Part shown: positions 22,262 to 32,622 of the stretch, one piece after another
How the letters are laid out: each line of letters starts with the position of its first letter
Numbering within the stretch: position 1 is the stretch's first letter
NCBI RefSeq assembly: GCF_010015445.1
Contig: NC_053118.1
Location: 4,977,781 to 5,041,780, forward strand
Direction of reading: 5' to 3'
DNA length: 64,000 nt
Source: Perca fluviatilis
Taxonomy: Eukaryota > Chordata > Actinopteri > Perciformes > Percidae
The notes under the pieces: generated by a model
Databases searched by the model: none
The model's input: the letters and a program-made list of their open reading frames with translations, nothing else
What the model was told of the DNA's origin: nothing
Made by a program: the position numbers and the translations under genes

Positions 22262-22784
22262 GTGAATGGTTCAACCGTTGAACATACACCATAAAATATG
22301 CAAGGGTTAATGTCCGACAAGGTGTCCACTGCGCGGAGATATTTATAGTCTGCTCAGCTCATTGAACTCTTGGCTCAGATAGCTACGAACCAGACAGCTA
22401 ACGTTATGCAAGCAAAACTTACGTCAAATCAATAACAATGTGTATAGTTGGCAATCAGTAAATATAATCTGACAGTATGTTTCCAACAAGACAAGCTAGC
22501 TATCCAGTAGTGATGCACCGAAATGAAAATTCTTGGCCGAAACCAAAAACCGAAAAAAGAGGAAACCAAGACCGAAAACCGAAACCAAAACACCGAAAGA
22601 AATTAAGCCAATTATTAGTACCATTGCATTTATGGCTATGACTGTGTACTAACTTTACTAAAATAAAGGCATTGCAATTGTATAAATTAATATTAAAGTT
22701 TAATTAAAAAAATATCTAGCAGAAATATGGCTACAATCTGATAGTCACAGTATACAGTAGCCTAAGAACAGAATAGCTTACCTA

Positions 22785-22786
<2 letters not shown>

Positions 22787-22823
<37 letters not shown>
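22787..22823. repeat. (ATT)n microsatellite
   Basis: About twelve ATT units lie inside the hAT-like element. The Leu-rich ORF across it is an artefact. Confidence 0.95.
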
Positions 22824-22825
<2 letters not shown>

Positions 22826-22883
22826 TGAGGCACTTTCTTGCAGGATTTCACTGAACATATCAGACAACGAGGGTGCATGCCCC

Positions 22884-23138
22884 TCATCTGGTGCAGCGAG
22901 ACAAGTCTTTTTTCTGCGCTCTGATCTCCTGCGCGCCGCTGCTCGTCTCCGTCTCCACGCGGGTTCTCCGTCTCATCGCGGCCTGGATCATTTCGTCGCC
23001 CTGCTTTATTTCCGCATCCAAGTAATGGTCTTTATAACGCGGATCAAGTACAGTCGCGATGAAGTGCAGAGGATCCGAACAGATCTCACTGAAACGTGTG
23101 CTGACAGACTCTAAGAGCGTACTTTTCATTGTTTTCAC
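22884..23138 (-). pseudogene. hAT transposase C-terminal fragment
   Basis: The minus frame reads LLESVSTRFSEICSDPLHF followed by ATVLDPRYKDHYL. The LDPRYK box is typical of the region before the hAT dimerisation domain (as in ZBED-like proteins). Only about 80 residues remain, so the element depends on another copy for movement. Confidence 0.7.
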
Positions 23139-24070
23139 TCCGTGGTCCGTCTCAACCTCTTTGCTTAGGAGACGCTTTGCAGGTGGAACGGAGCGGATAC
23201 TGACACACGTGCAGGTCGCGTTTTCTGTTTACGTCATCACAACATTTCGGCCGTATTGTTTCGGTGATAAAAGTATTTCGTCCGAAAACCGAAAATGCCC
23301 TTTTGGGCCATTTTCGGCCGAAAATTTTCGGTGGCCGAATATTCGGTGCATCCCTACTATCCAGCCATGTCATTATCCCCAAATTAATATTACGTTCACA
23401 AACAACTAATACACTATGTGTACTGTCGCAGCCTAAAGTAGTGATCTGAACAGTGCATGGGATGACCACTGTAAAACAATCAAAGTAATGTTAGAGGTGC
23501 AGTGTAACTTACTTCTTGCAGCTTATGTGTTAGCGCCATCCTGTGGTGTTTACAGGACGTGGCACTGAAAGACTACACTTAACAGATCCACATTTTCTTT
23601 TAATGTGGTGCATTGATTCAGAACGGTAAACAGTTAGTTTCACCGGAACTCCTTTAGTAAGTGTCCTATATCACTTTTTTTTACTTAGAATTGACCCTTC
23701 ACTAAGCCCTGCCCTCCTTAGTTACTGTTGCTACGCCCGACAAGCTTTCGTGCCTGGCACCTCTATCAAAGTATGTATGCACCGGTTTCAGACATTCCCA
23801 AGGAGATAATTAGTAATTTTTGGTGAACAGGTGAAATATCTGAGAGAGCAAGACAAAAGGGACTGCAGTATACATTCAAGGGATATATCCACGACATAAT
23901 ATGCAACCGATTAGAGAATAATTTCATCAAAATTGAAGCTAAAGCCTATAGGTCCCAGCGCAAGTGTAACCGGCCTGGCCTCAGTACCGGTTACCTGCGT
24001 TGTGTCTAACGTGTGTAGCAGACGACTGGAGACTCTGGCTTTGGCACAGGACATTTATTGCTGCTGCAAA

Positions 24071-24151
24071 CTGTAATGTTTTAGAGAGGAGAAACACAGC
24101 GTTGGTCATATGCCCTTAACACACGCCGCTCTCGGCCAGATCCAACATCGT
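24071..24151 (-). pseudogene. 81-nt spliced-looking copy of two exons
   Basis: This 81-nt block equals the two blocks at 25291-25315 and 24964-25019 joined together, with four differences, all transitions. The 271-bp spacer of the other copy is absent. Just past its minus-strand 3' end it continues TTTGCAGCAGCAATAAATG, whereas the other copy has a GTATGT donor there. It looks copied from a spliced RNA. No long frame is open, so the source may be non-coding or UTR. Confidence 0.5.
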
Positions 24152-24476
24152 CTCAGAAATAATTTCATTTCTCAATAAAATAAAATCCCAACATATGAAA
24201 CAATAAATGCAAAAATACAACATAAGAATATAAAAATACTTCTGTAATATATAGCCTATATAAAACTGCTCTCACATGTCTCACACTCACACTTTAACTG
24301 CAACCTCACAGCATTACAAAATACACAATTTAAATCAGAATAAAGTTTTTTTTTTACAGTAGACGCATTCAAGGTGGCGCGCGACATCGTGACGTAAAAA
24401 TGATGTAATATCTGCCCGCGCGTCCGATTTATGGCGTGCGAGCCGAGGTCGCGCACGGCCCTTGAATCAAATCAAA

Positions 24477-24492
24477 GCATTGACGTCAATGC
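24477..24492. promoter_or_regulatory. 16-bp palindrome containing a full CRE
   Basis: GCATTGACGTCAATGC is a perfect palindrome whose centre, TGACGTCA, matches the consensus CREB/ATF site. It lies in the CpG-rich part of the THAP element. Binding is not shown by sequence alone. Confidence 0.4.
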
Positions 24493-24963
24493 AGCTGCCA
24501 GTTCTGCCGTTGTTTACCTTTTTCTTCTTCTTCTAGTCAGTAGAAAGAGCAGCGTCAGTAGCCTTTGCTCATTAGCGCCACCGCTGTTCAGGAGAAGACT
24601 GCAACTAGACTAGTAGCAACTAGACCACCAGCGCAGGTATAAATAAATAAATAAATAAATTCTGGTGTACTTACAAACTTTCCAATCCATCGTTTTATGA
24701 GAGCATAACCTATTTGTACTACTTGTAGACGTTTGGTATCATTTCGGGCATTATTAGTGGGGTAACTTACAAGATACAAACGTGGGTCCGTTAGCCCCTG
24801 TGCTAAGCTATTCAGCTGATAACGCTACTCTAGCTAACTCTCCCAATGTTAGACCCAGGTGAAAAAAGCTTCTGGGGGGGTGTTTGGCTCGAGGTCATGG
24901 TGCAAAGGACCCTAGGGTGAATTATTCTGAACCATCACTTTAAGTCCTGTGCAAATAACATAC

Positions 24964-25019
24964 CTGTAGTGTTTTAGAGAGGAGAAACACAGCATTGGTC
25001 ATATGCCCTTAGCACACGC
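24964..25019 (-). other. 56-nt candidate exon in the THAP element
   Basis: On the minus strand it is bounded by an acceptor (TTGTTAG| at 25020) and a consensus donor (CTACAG|GTATGT at 24963). Its sequence appears joined to the 25-nt block below in the copy at 24071-24151. Confidence 0.45.
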
Positions 25020-25290
25020 CTAACAACATAAAGAGAACATACATATACTTATACAGGCGCAGTGCAGGACACAAAATGGAGAATACCAACGCAGATACAT
25101 GTGAAAACATAGCATGTAAGCTAGCTCACTAAAACACTCTGAACTGAATAATAAACAAAAATACACGGAAGAGAATGAAGCAGTCTAACTGCTAAAAACC
25201 TATACTAACCACAATCAGCCTGTCTAATCACTTAAATACACATTAAACATTGTATTTTATACATCCATCTCGTGCTACACAAAGATCTAC

Positions 25291-25315
25291 CGCTCTCGGC
25301 CAGATCCAACATTGT
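25291..25315 (-). other. 25-nt candidate micro-exon in the THAP element
   Basis: On the minus strand it follows the acceptor CTCTCGTCAG and precedes the donor GAGCG|GTAGAT. The intron to the next block is 25290-25020, 271 bp, GT-AG. Its ATG (ATGTTGGATCTGGCC) is followed by a stop after ten codons in the spliced form, so coding is unlikely. Confidence 0.4.
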
Positions 25316-25564
25316 CTGACGAGAGCCGGGAAAACAAACAGTACTTTATCTATAAGTCTTGTGGAATAAACACAAGACATTAGCCCAACCACTTTGCAAT
25401 GATAACATTCTCCTGCTTATATTTTTATGTCAGTGAGCCTCCGTCTTGCCTTTAATCATCTTATTTTACATTCAAATATATTCATTATGAACAAAGAACC
25501 GTCATTATTTCCAAGCAATGCTGTGCTGAGTTAGCTAGCTAGCTAACATTAGCGTGTTCTTACC

Positions 25565-25764
25565 TTGGAACAAACGTAGGTGTTTTTGTTAATCCTGTCG
25601 ACATTTGGTTGTGAATGGGCCCTCCCACACTGCTTGATCCATGCCCGAAATTTCTCCCCTTGGGTTTTAGGTTTTGGGAAGGAAAAAAATTCCACCACCC
25701 CGTCCAAACTTTTAGGATACCGGGTATCAGATTTGCACAATCCATACGCACAACGCTTTGGCAT
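25565..25764 (-). pseudogene. THAP zinc-finger exon of the transposon
   Basis: From the ATG at 25764 the frame reads MPKRCAYGLCKSDTRYP, then VEFFSFPKPKTQGEKFRAWI, KQCGRAHSQ and NKNTYVCSK. This is a C2CH THAP domain: the N-terminal Cys pair, the invariant Trp and the late Cys are visible. The final His-Phe expected after CSK would be in the next exon, because the frame meets a strong donor, AAG|GTAAGA, at phase 0. THAP domains bind DNA and occur in P-element, Kolobok and related transposases. I could not find the following exons, so I call it a remnant; an active first exon is not excluded. Confidence 0.7.
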
Positions 25765-26579
25765 GTTTCCCTCACTCGAAAGCTTGACCTACCTCCCGCG
25801 CCTAGTTACGGTTGCTAAGCCACGATTGGCTTGTGGCGGTTTTCGGGCGTGGCTTAGTGAAGGGTCAATTGAGTATTCATCCAGACCATGGTATAAAATG
25901 TAATAATATAATAGACTTAAAACAATCTTAATAGAGGGACATTTCCATGCTAGATTTACCAGCGCTGCAGGATTAGCAAAGTAGTAGTTTATTAAACTAC
26001 TAAACTCAGTCAAGTAATCAATCAAGCTGTCATAGTTTTTGAATGTATGTTTGCTCATAATTTTTTTTGTTTGCTTGTTTATGCTTGTGTCTAATTGTTG
26101 TCATTTCAGACCCTGCCACTCCCACTCTGCCTGACCTCCCATCACTAGATTCACTTCACCTGCTCATCCTCCCCACTCAGCGGTTCCCCATTCCCTCATT
26201 AGCTCCAGTATATTTACAAGTTATTTCCACTAGCCCTCCACCAGATTGTCTTAGGGCGTTTTCACACATATAGTTTGTTTGCTATGGTACCAATCAGTTG
26301 ATGATTTTGTAAACTTGGAGCGATTTCCCCTTGGTTTGATTTTGTTTCACACATAGAAAAATCCAAGCATACCAAAATGCATCATACACAAACCACACAA
26401 AAACATTCACTTCAATTTAAATAATCAGACATTGTTACGCCAGCGACCTTACTACATCTGCTCTGGTCAGCGAGACTTTGCTCTGCTCTAACGGTGTCTG
26501 TCCACAACTTTAGTGGTGTCTGGTTTGTGCATGGAAATGCAAGTGATTTGTTTTGCAAAGTTAGTGTTTTTCAGATTTT

Positions 26580-27125
26580 TGCTTCAGCCTGACCCTTTGC
26601 ACTTTTGCCTGCGTAGATTTTTGCTACAACAGGTGGAGGCACAGGCTAGTGCTTTACGCCAACATGAGCATCAACTCACTGCTATTGCAGGGTCTCTCAA
26701 GGAATCCTCTGCAGGCCATGACAAAAATCTGGAGATTCCATGACCAGGTTCAGTGGCTCACTCTGCTCTGTCAGGTATCAGCTGCTACTTTGGCTGCTGC
26801 CCAATCAACTAGTCCTCCTGCTTGTGCCATCTCTGGCCAAAACTTCAGGTCTCCCCTCCAGAGCGCTACTGGGCTGAGCTTGGCGGCTGCAAACTTTTTT
26901 TAATCAAGCGGTCCTTGGCCTTCGAGCTTCAGTCTTCCTCCTTTTCCACTGAACGCTCCAAGGTAGCGTACATAATCTCTCTGCTCACTGACCGGGCCAA
27001 GCTGTTGGAAACCGCAGGGTGGGAGAGTGTTTTACCACACAGCCTCAGGCTGGGAGCCAGCAAAGGATTTGCTGAATCTGCAGGGGGGACAGGTGGGACT
27101 GGCTGGTAGCTATCTACTCCATTTA
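26580..27125 (+). pseudogene. Sushi-like gag fragment
   Basis: In shifting frames: VEAQASALRQHEHQLTAIAG, the Ala-rich QVSAATLAAAQSTSPPA, then FELQSSSFSTERSKVAYIIS and LLTDRAKLLETAGWES. These match the coiled N terminus and core of Sushi gag. At least two frameshifts are needed to connect them. Confidence 0.7.
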
Positions 27126-27639
27126 GTTTCAAAACAATCGTCGTTGAAAGTTAGTGAAACCCTGCCTCCCTGTTACCATGGTTTGTCTAATAAGATTAAG
27201 GATTAGCTGCTTGAAAATTTGCCTCGTGAGCTAAACCGCATGAGAGAAAGAGATAGCCTACCAATCCACTGTTTTCCGTGCACCTGTCCTCTATTCTCCT
27301 GTCACCATGGAGCCAGCAACTTGCCTTGCCCTGGAGCGGCCCCAAGCAGCTGGGACAGAGCCGCCTCTCCCCATAGGAACAACGTCAGCGCCACATGGAG
27401 AATCACTGTATGTACTGCGGCCAACTTGGACACTTCCTGCCCAGTAAAAGGAAACGCTCACCAGTAATCTAGAGGGTGCTGGTGGGCCAGGCTTAACTCC
27501 CTGAAATGCCCTCCTGCCAATAAGTCCATGCTCATTCTGGATGGACTCACACACACACTGTGTCATTTTTTCATTGTCTGGAAGGCCATCTATTTGCCAC
27601 AAGTTGTCTGTACTCACTGTCAGCTCCAGAGGTGCAAGC

Positions 27640-27757
27640 AATGGAGAAATACTCCGGCGGCTCATTGGCGGTTGGCATCATTCGTCCTTCCTCATCCTCC
27701 TTCTTTTTAGTTGATAAGAAGGATAAGACTCTGCTGCCCTGCATTAACTATCGATGA
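27640..27757 (+). pseudogene. RT N-terminal scrap
   Basis: The + frame reads [20 protein letters not shown], then [20 protein letters not shown]. It is homologous to the RT N terminus of the minus-strand Sushi copy near 14760-14640. The rest of RT (including YLDD) is deleted; integrase sequence starts within about 40 bp. Confidence 0.7.
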
Positions 27758-27789
27758 CTGAACAACATCAATGTGAAAAGCAGATAGCC

Positions 27790-28690
27790 CTTTCTACTGT
27801 CCAGGTAGCCGCCTATTTGTGCAAGATCATCTCCGCTCTCAGGTCCTTTAGAGGAGGCACTCTTCTCACCTGGCCTATCACCCTGGGGTTACAGCGCACC
27901 CTGACCTTCTTCCGTCAGCGATTCTGGTGGTCCTCCATGGAGGAAATCACACAAGAGTTTGTGGCTGCTTTTCCTATTTTTTCCCAACACAGGGGTCTCC
28001 TCCATCCCATGCCAGTTTCTCATCGACCCTGGTCCCATACATCCCTGGATGTTGTCAGTGGTCTGCCCTCCTCAGAAGGTAACACTGTCATTCTGTCTGT
28101 TGTAGAGCGCTTTTAAAGACTGCACACTTGCGCACATGCTTCCCACTGCCAAATAGAAAGCTGAACAGTAGAGCTACCAGCCTATCATCAGGGTTCCATC
28201 TGCAGTCCAGCGGCCAAACAGAAGGTAAGAACCAGTAGATGGAAATGGCTCTATGATGTATCCTCTCTCATGCGCCTTTCTTCTGGTCTAAGCAGTTATA
28301 TGCTCGAATAGGCTCACAATACTCTCCCCAGTTCCGCAACTGGCCTGTCCTCCTTTCGGTGCTTGATAGTTTATCAACCACCACTGTTTCAGGAACTGGA
28401 GCGGGAGATGAGTGTGCCCTCTGACCAGGCGTTCATCAGACAGTGCTGCTGCACCTGGCTTAGGGCCTTCTCAACCCTTCTTGGAACCTATAAAATGTAT
28501 TAAAAAGCATCTAACCAGAGGCGCTCCACAGCACCCCTATACTCACCCAATCAGCGAGTTTGGCTCTCCACCTGGGACATTCCCTTTAAGATGGAGCCCC
28601 GTAAGATTGCTCCCAGATTCATTGGCCCATTCCCCATCTCCAAAGTCATAAACCCTAGCCTTCCACGCCCTTTATGGCTTCATCCCACCT
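27790..28690 (+). pseudogene. Ty3/Gypsy integrase, broken
   Basis: The frame to 28116 reads RTLTFFRQRFWWSSMEEI, then HRGLLHPMPVSHRPWSH and SLDVVSGLPSSEGNTVILSV. This covers the zinc-binding region and the first catalytic Asp (SLDVV). Later pieces carry SGFHLQSSGQTE (28190-28225), and [10 protein letters not shown] with [18 protein letters not shown] in the C-terminal GPY/F region (28550-28670). Stops and frameshifts separate them. Confidence 0.7.
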
Positions 28691-28789
28691 TACACGTCTC
28701 CCGCATTTAACCTGTCAAGGATAGTACTCCTATAGTCCACCTCTAGAGCCCCAACTCCCACCTGCCTCATTGGTGGAAAGCTGGCTTAT

Positions 28790-28950
28790 ACTGTCAAGTG
28801 TCTTCTCAAGTTGAGGTGTTGAGGGAGGGGCTCCTGTACCTGGTAGGCTGGGAGGGTTAGGTCCTGAGGAGCACTCTTGGGTCCCAGCTCGTCACATCCT
28901 GGACCTGGAGACTCATCTCTGCATTCCATTGGTCCCATCCTGACCAGCCT
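28790..28950 (+). pseudogene. Chromodomain at integrase C terminus
   Basis: Reading across one stop gives VEVLREGLLYLVGWEG and then SWTWRLISAFHWSHPDQPG. The YLVGWEG stretch is the aromatic-cage region of a chromodomain, found at the end of chromovirus integrases such as Sushi-ichi. Confidence 0.65.
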
Positions 28951-28954
28951 GGTT

Positions 28955-29884
28955 ATTAAATAGGTGTTGATTTGGTAAATATGGTAGGACTGTATTTGGA
29001 ATGATGTATTTAATATGGGTGTCTCACTGGGGTGTCGGTCAGAACAAAAAGGAGTCAATGTCATTCTATCCAGAACTTTATTCGAGTTGTTGAAGGATTT
29101 ACACAGCACAGCAAAGCACAATAGAGTACACTTTGGTATGTACCAATGACTATAGGTTTATATAGTCATCTATTTGTAGGTGATTAGGAATATATTTGTT
29201 TCCTTGTATGTGTGTGTGGTCTGAAATAAACAAGAACAAACTAAGAACATGTCTGTCAATTTCCCATTATCAATTTAACTAAGAATTTGCATTAATACAG
29301 AATAAACTGACATTTCTGTACTATAGTGGCTAATTCTAATGGCACAAAAGTATTTACCAGCGAAATGCAAAAACAGTGCCACCTAGTGGCTAACTGAGTT
29401 AACATTAGAATGCACACAAAGGCTCTGGAATTTTCCACAAATGTGCCCACTAATCTAATTACAAATGTGCCACATCTTACACATAGCATACATCGTCAGG
29501 ATTGGGTCTAATAAGGCAAAATAATGTCACATCCAAATGCTAGAATAGGGAAATATAAAACATGTTACAGTTTAAGTGGATACCAACATTAATCACGAAC
29601 TACAAGGGTTTACAAAGTGAAATAATCTTCGTGAATGAGAGGTTCTATTGACTCGCGCTAAACATGTATCTAAGCAAACTACGTGACGATACTCAAACAT
29701 ATCTCACATACAATGCTCAAAGGTATCTAAACATATAGAAATGACACCGAACAACTCACTTTTCAGCAATGACGCACACATCACACACACAGCTGTTGTC
29801 TCCCTCTCGCTCTGCTGCGCGTCCACCTTGAGGTGACGGTTGGAATGTTACAGAATCATGCGCACAGGTACGGCCTTTCCAACA
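28955..29884 (-). repeat. 3' LTR of BEL element (lower boundary uncertain)
   Basis: Minus strand starts TGTTGGAAAGGCCGTACC at 29884 and contains AATAAAGTTCTGGATAG near 29070, a plausible polyadenylation signal. The region has no coding potential. Confidence 0.6.
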
Positions 29885-29987
29885 AAGCCACCCCCAAATT
29901 TGTGCCATGGAAAGGCCGCCTAGGGTCCATCTGGATCATCGGGGTTGTTGTCATGGTCTTAAACCTCCGACAGCACAGTGTGATAGA

Positions 29988-30821
29988 TCAGGTGTAAACT
30001 CTGTCCTTTATCTGTAATTCAACAGTCTTCACTCGGCCATCAGTGCCCGGAAAGACCTTGGTCACCTTTCCTATTGGCCATGATGAGCGTGGTAACTGGT
30101 GATCGATTAGCATCACTACTGTTCCAACCTCGACGTCTGGAGAAGGAGTCTGCCACTTCCCTCTGGTCTGCAGCCCAAGCAGGTAATGTTTGATGAATGC
30201 TGTCCAGAACCTGTCTGCCAACACCTGGGAATGTCTCCATCTCCTCTTGCCCAACAGTTCAGATTCCGGATAAACAACTTGGGGTAAGGAGCCATCTGGC
30301 TGCCCCATAGCCTCTTTAAGTTCAGTTTCTCCCCCGCGGAAGTTAGTGCCTTGGTCAAAGTATAACTCTGCAGGCTTACCACAGCGGGCAATGAACCTTC
30401 GAAGGGCCATGAGAAAGGCGTCACTATTGACAGAAGTAAGGATCTCCAGATGCACGGCTCTTGTAGTAAGGCATTTAAACAGGAGGCCCCACCTCTTTTC
30501 ATTATGGCGCCCCACCTTGATCAGGAAGGGGCCAAAGCAATCCATTCCACATGAATGAAATGCTGGTTGCTGGTTGAACAGCCTGAGTCGAGGAGGGGGA
30601 AGGTCCATCATTTTCTGGCAGGCTGGCTTAGACCTCCACCTATGGCATTTTTGACATATCTGCTGGTGTTTTCGCACCACCTTTCTGCCTCTTAGGATCC
30701 AGAATTTCTGGCGGAGCTTTGCAAACACTCTCTCTGGTCCTGGATGACACAACCAAGTAGCATATTCCTTAATAAGCAGCCGAGTGTTCTGGTGACTGGG
30801 ATACAGGACAATGGGGTGCAC
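29988..30821 (-). pseudogene. BEL/Pao integrase
   Basis: A 277-residue open frame contains HPGPERVFAKLRQKFWI and CQKCHRWRSKP (the zinc-binding HH-CC region), MDCFGPFLIKVG with the first catalytic Asp, CLTTRAVHLEI, and YFDQGTNFRGGETEL with the second Asp and the Glu region. The C terminus reads TVVMLIDHQLPRSSWPIGKV, the domain typical of BEL integrases. The frame itself is intact, but pol upstream is broken. Residues between the catalytic part and the C-terminal domain look shortened (PESELLGKRRWRHSQ). Confidence 0.85.
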
Positions 30822-30966
30822 TGTAGCAGGGTCATGGTCCTCAATGAGACTTAAGCGGCCTCCAACTCTGACTCGTCAAACTCAGGGGAGAGGCAGATTA
30901 ATCGGCTGTTAGGAGGTACTGGTTTGGTTTGTCTCAGGAGCTGGTAGTCCAGGACCCTTCTCAGCA

Positions 30967-32552
30967 CTAGAAGCTCTGCTTCCTGGAAGGTACTTGCCAG
31001 GCCCCATGAAGCTCCTCAGCTACTGCCTCCAGTAATTCCTGCCAGCTACTGTGCTTGGATCCATCTGTCACAGGTGGTAGTGAGGTTAGCCCACAGAAGA
31101 CTGTCTTTCTGAGCTCTGCACCGTCGTCACCAGTTGGTTCCGAAGGGTTTGATGGCCATTCACTGGGAGGCTGTAGGAGAAACTGCGTTCCTTGGATCCA
31201 TCGGTTTTCCCCAAGCAAATCTTTGAGGCTCTTTCCTCTGGTGAGATCATCTGCAGGGTTCCTGGCAGAGTCCATACCTGTCAAGTATCCCGTTTTGGCC
31301 GGGAAAGTCCCGTATTTTACCCTTCTTTCCCGCCGTCCTCCCGTATTAGTATTTTCCCGTAAATCTCCCGTATTTTAACCTGCGTTATTAAAAAATAATA
31401 CCCCGGGTCCGAGCGGAGTAAAAAAAAAAACATTCCCAATCTGAGCTCTGTCACTAGCCTCGCAGTAACTGCCACCTGCAGTAGCCTACTACAGATACTG
31501 TAGATGGCAGTTGTCGCGAGTTTAGTGTGTGAGGTCAGATGATGAGTGACAACGCAGGAAAAAAAAAAAAAAAAAACAGAGACGGATGATGGACGCTTCG
31601 ACAGAGACGGTGCGCTGCCAAAACTTATGAAGGCTTTACTATGCATTCCCCATAGCAATGCAAGTTGAGAAAGGGTGTTTAGCATGGTATGAAAGATTGT
31701 TACAGAGAATAGGATGACGTTAGACAACAGAACTGTTTGCGCTCTACTCTTGTGTAAACCATTCTGTAAACCACTCTGGCCCAGCCCACAAATACACTCC
31801 TTCCAAAACAATCTTAAAGAATGCAAAGTCTGCAACAAATTTATACAATAACTCACTAAAATAGTAAAGAAAAGTTATGTGAAATGAAAAGAAAAACTGT
31901 AAAAGAAAAGCAATATGAAATGAAAAGAATGTGTGGAATGAAAATAAAATGTAAAGACAAGCAATGTTATAAATTGTAAATGTTTTCAGCATTGCATCAA
32001 GTGGTGATTTTAGCTTTCTTGTACACCTGTCTTAAAATGTAAGGGATACTGGAGCTTGGTTGGGGTGGTGGGACTGCTTGCGGTGGGCGCCGGAAAATTT
32101 CCCTTATTTTCAAATCCAAAACTTGACAGGTATGGCAGAGTCTACATATCTCCATGACTTCAAGTCAGTCAACTCCTGAATCTCTGCCACTCTAGTACCT
32201 ACAAATACCCTGAAGTGGCAGGACTGGGATTGCAACCAATGGAGAACAGTTGTGGAATCTGTCCAGTAGGTGACGTCCTGTATTGTCAGCGTGAGCTCCT
32301 TCAAGAGGAGTGTCCCCAGCTGTGCTCCAGTTAACGCTGCGCATAGCTCTAGTCGGGGCACTGAGTGTTGCTTCCGTGGGGCAACACGGGATCTTGCAAT
32401 GAGAAAGGCATTACATTACCACCAGTAGCTGTTGACCTGAGGTACGCTACAGACCCGTATGCCCTTTCTGAGGCATCAGAAAAGATGTGGACATCATGTG
32501 TCATCTGAGCGTGGTCCATTGCAGGTGGTAAGTAGCACCTTGGCAACATCAT
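30967..32552 (-). pseudogene. BEL/Pao RNase H region, split by a TIR element
   Basis: Pieces in order: VHIFSDASERAYGSVAYLRS (32552-32349), PRLELCAALTGAQLGTLLLK and TYWTDSTTVLHWLQSQ (32361-32143), a transposon, then SARNPADDLTRGKSLKDLL (31272-30967). The catalytic acidic residues SDAS and WTDS are visible. A frame change lies near 32350 and the reading is cut by the insertion, so no functional protein can be made. Confidence 0.8.
31273..32134. mobile_element. hAT-like TIR element inside BEL pol
   Basis: The 862-bp element has perfect 14-bp TIRs (CATACCTGTCAAGT and ACTTGACAGGTATG). It is flanked by an 8-bp duplication GCAGAGTC at 31265-31272 and 32135-32142. The host sequence reads straight through once it is removed. 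The interior has CCCGTATTTT-rich ends and an A-rich tract at 31559-31577; no transposase is recognised. Confidence 0.9.
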
Positions 32553-32622
32553 GTTAGGTAAGTACTGAAGTTCGGCTTCCCAGTCTCTCCAGGCTTGCAG
32601 GAGGTGTTCAGGGAGTTTAGGA

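Larger units (their letters stand above)
22508..23356 (-). mobile_element. hAT-like element with 8-bp target duplication
   Basis: The 849-bp element is bounded by TAGTGATGCACCGAA on the left and TTCGGTGCATCCCTA on the right (imperfect TIRs). It is flanked by direct repeats CTATCCAG at 22500-22507 and 23357-23364. An 8-bp duplication is the hAT hallmark. The left end has many CCGAAA motifs and the right end has the inverse CGGCCGAAAATTTTCGG. Confidence 0.9.
23691..25868 (-). mobile_element. THAP-domain DNA transposon with 18-bp TIRs
   Basis: Perfect 18-bp inverted repeats, TTGACCCTTCACTAAGCC at 23691-23708 and GGCTTAGTGAAGGGTCAA at 25851-25868, bound 2178 bp. Flanks read AA on the left and TT on the right, so a short AT or AATT target duplication is possible but ambiguous. 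The minus strand begins with a THAP-domain exon near the right TIR. The rest holds short spliced-looking pieces, a CpG-rich inverted repeat (about 24369-24465) and a TAAA microsatellite (about 24642-24660). No DDE domain is visible, so it is probably non-autonomous. Confidence 0.7.
26105..28950 (+). mobile_element. Ty3/Gypsy (Sushi-like) chromodomain element, internally deleted
   Basis: Order on the + strand: LTR-like stretch (about 26105-26250), a foreign AT-rich insert (about 26256-26440), gag (26580-27125), a scrap of RT (27640-27757), integrase (27790-28690) and chromodomain (28790-28950). The protease and nearly all of RT are gone. Frame changes and stops interrupt every domain. The element lies in mc5r intron 2 in the same sense as the gene. 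Its end abuts the BEL element. Confidence 0.8.

Noticed and set aside
22785..23114. Leu-rich ORF resembling a signal peptide
   Set aside because: The Leu run is the ATT microsatellite; the rest is antisense to a hAT transposase fragment.
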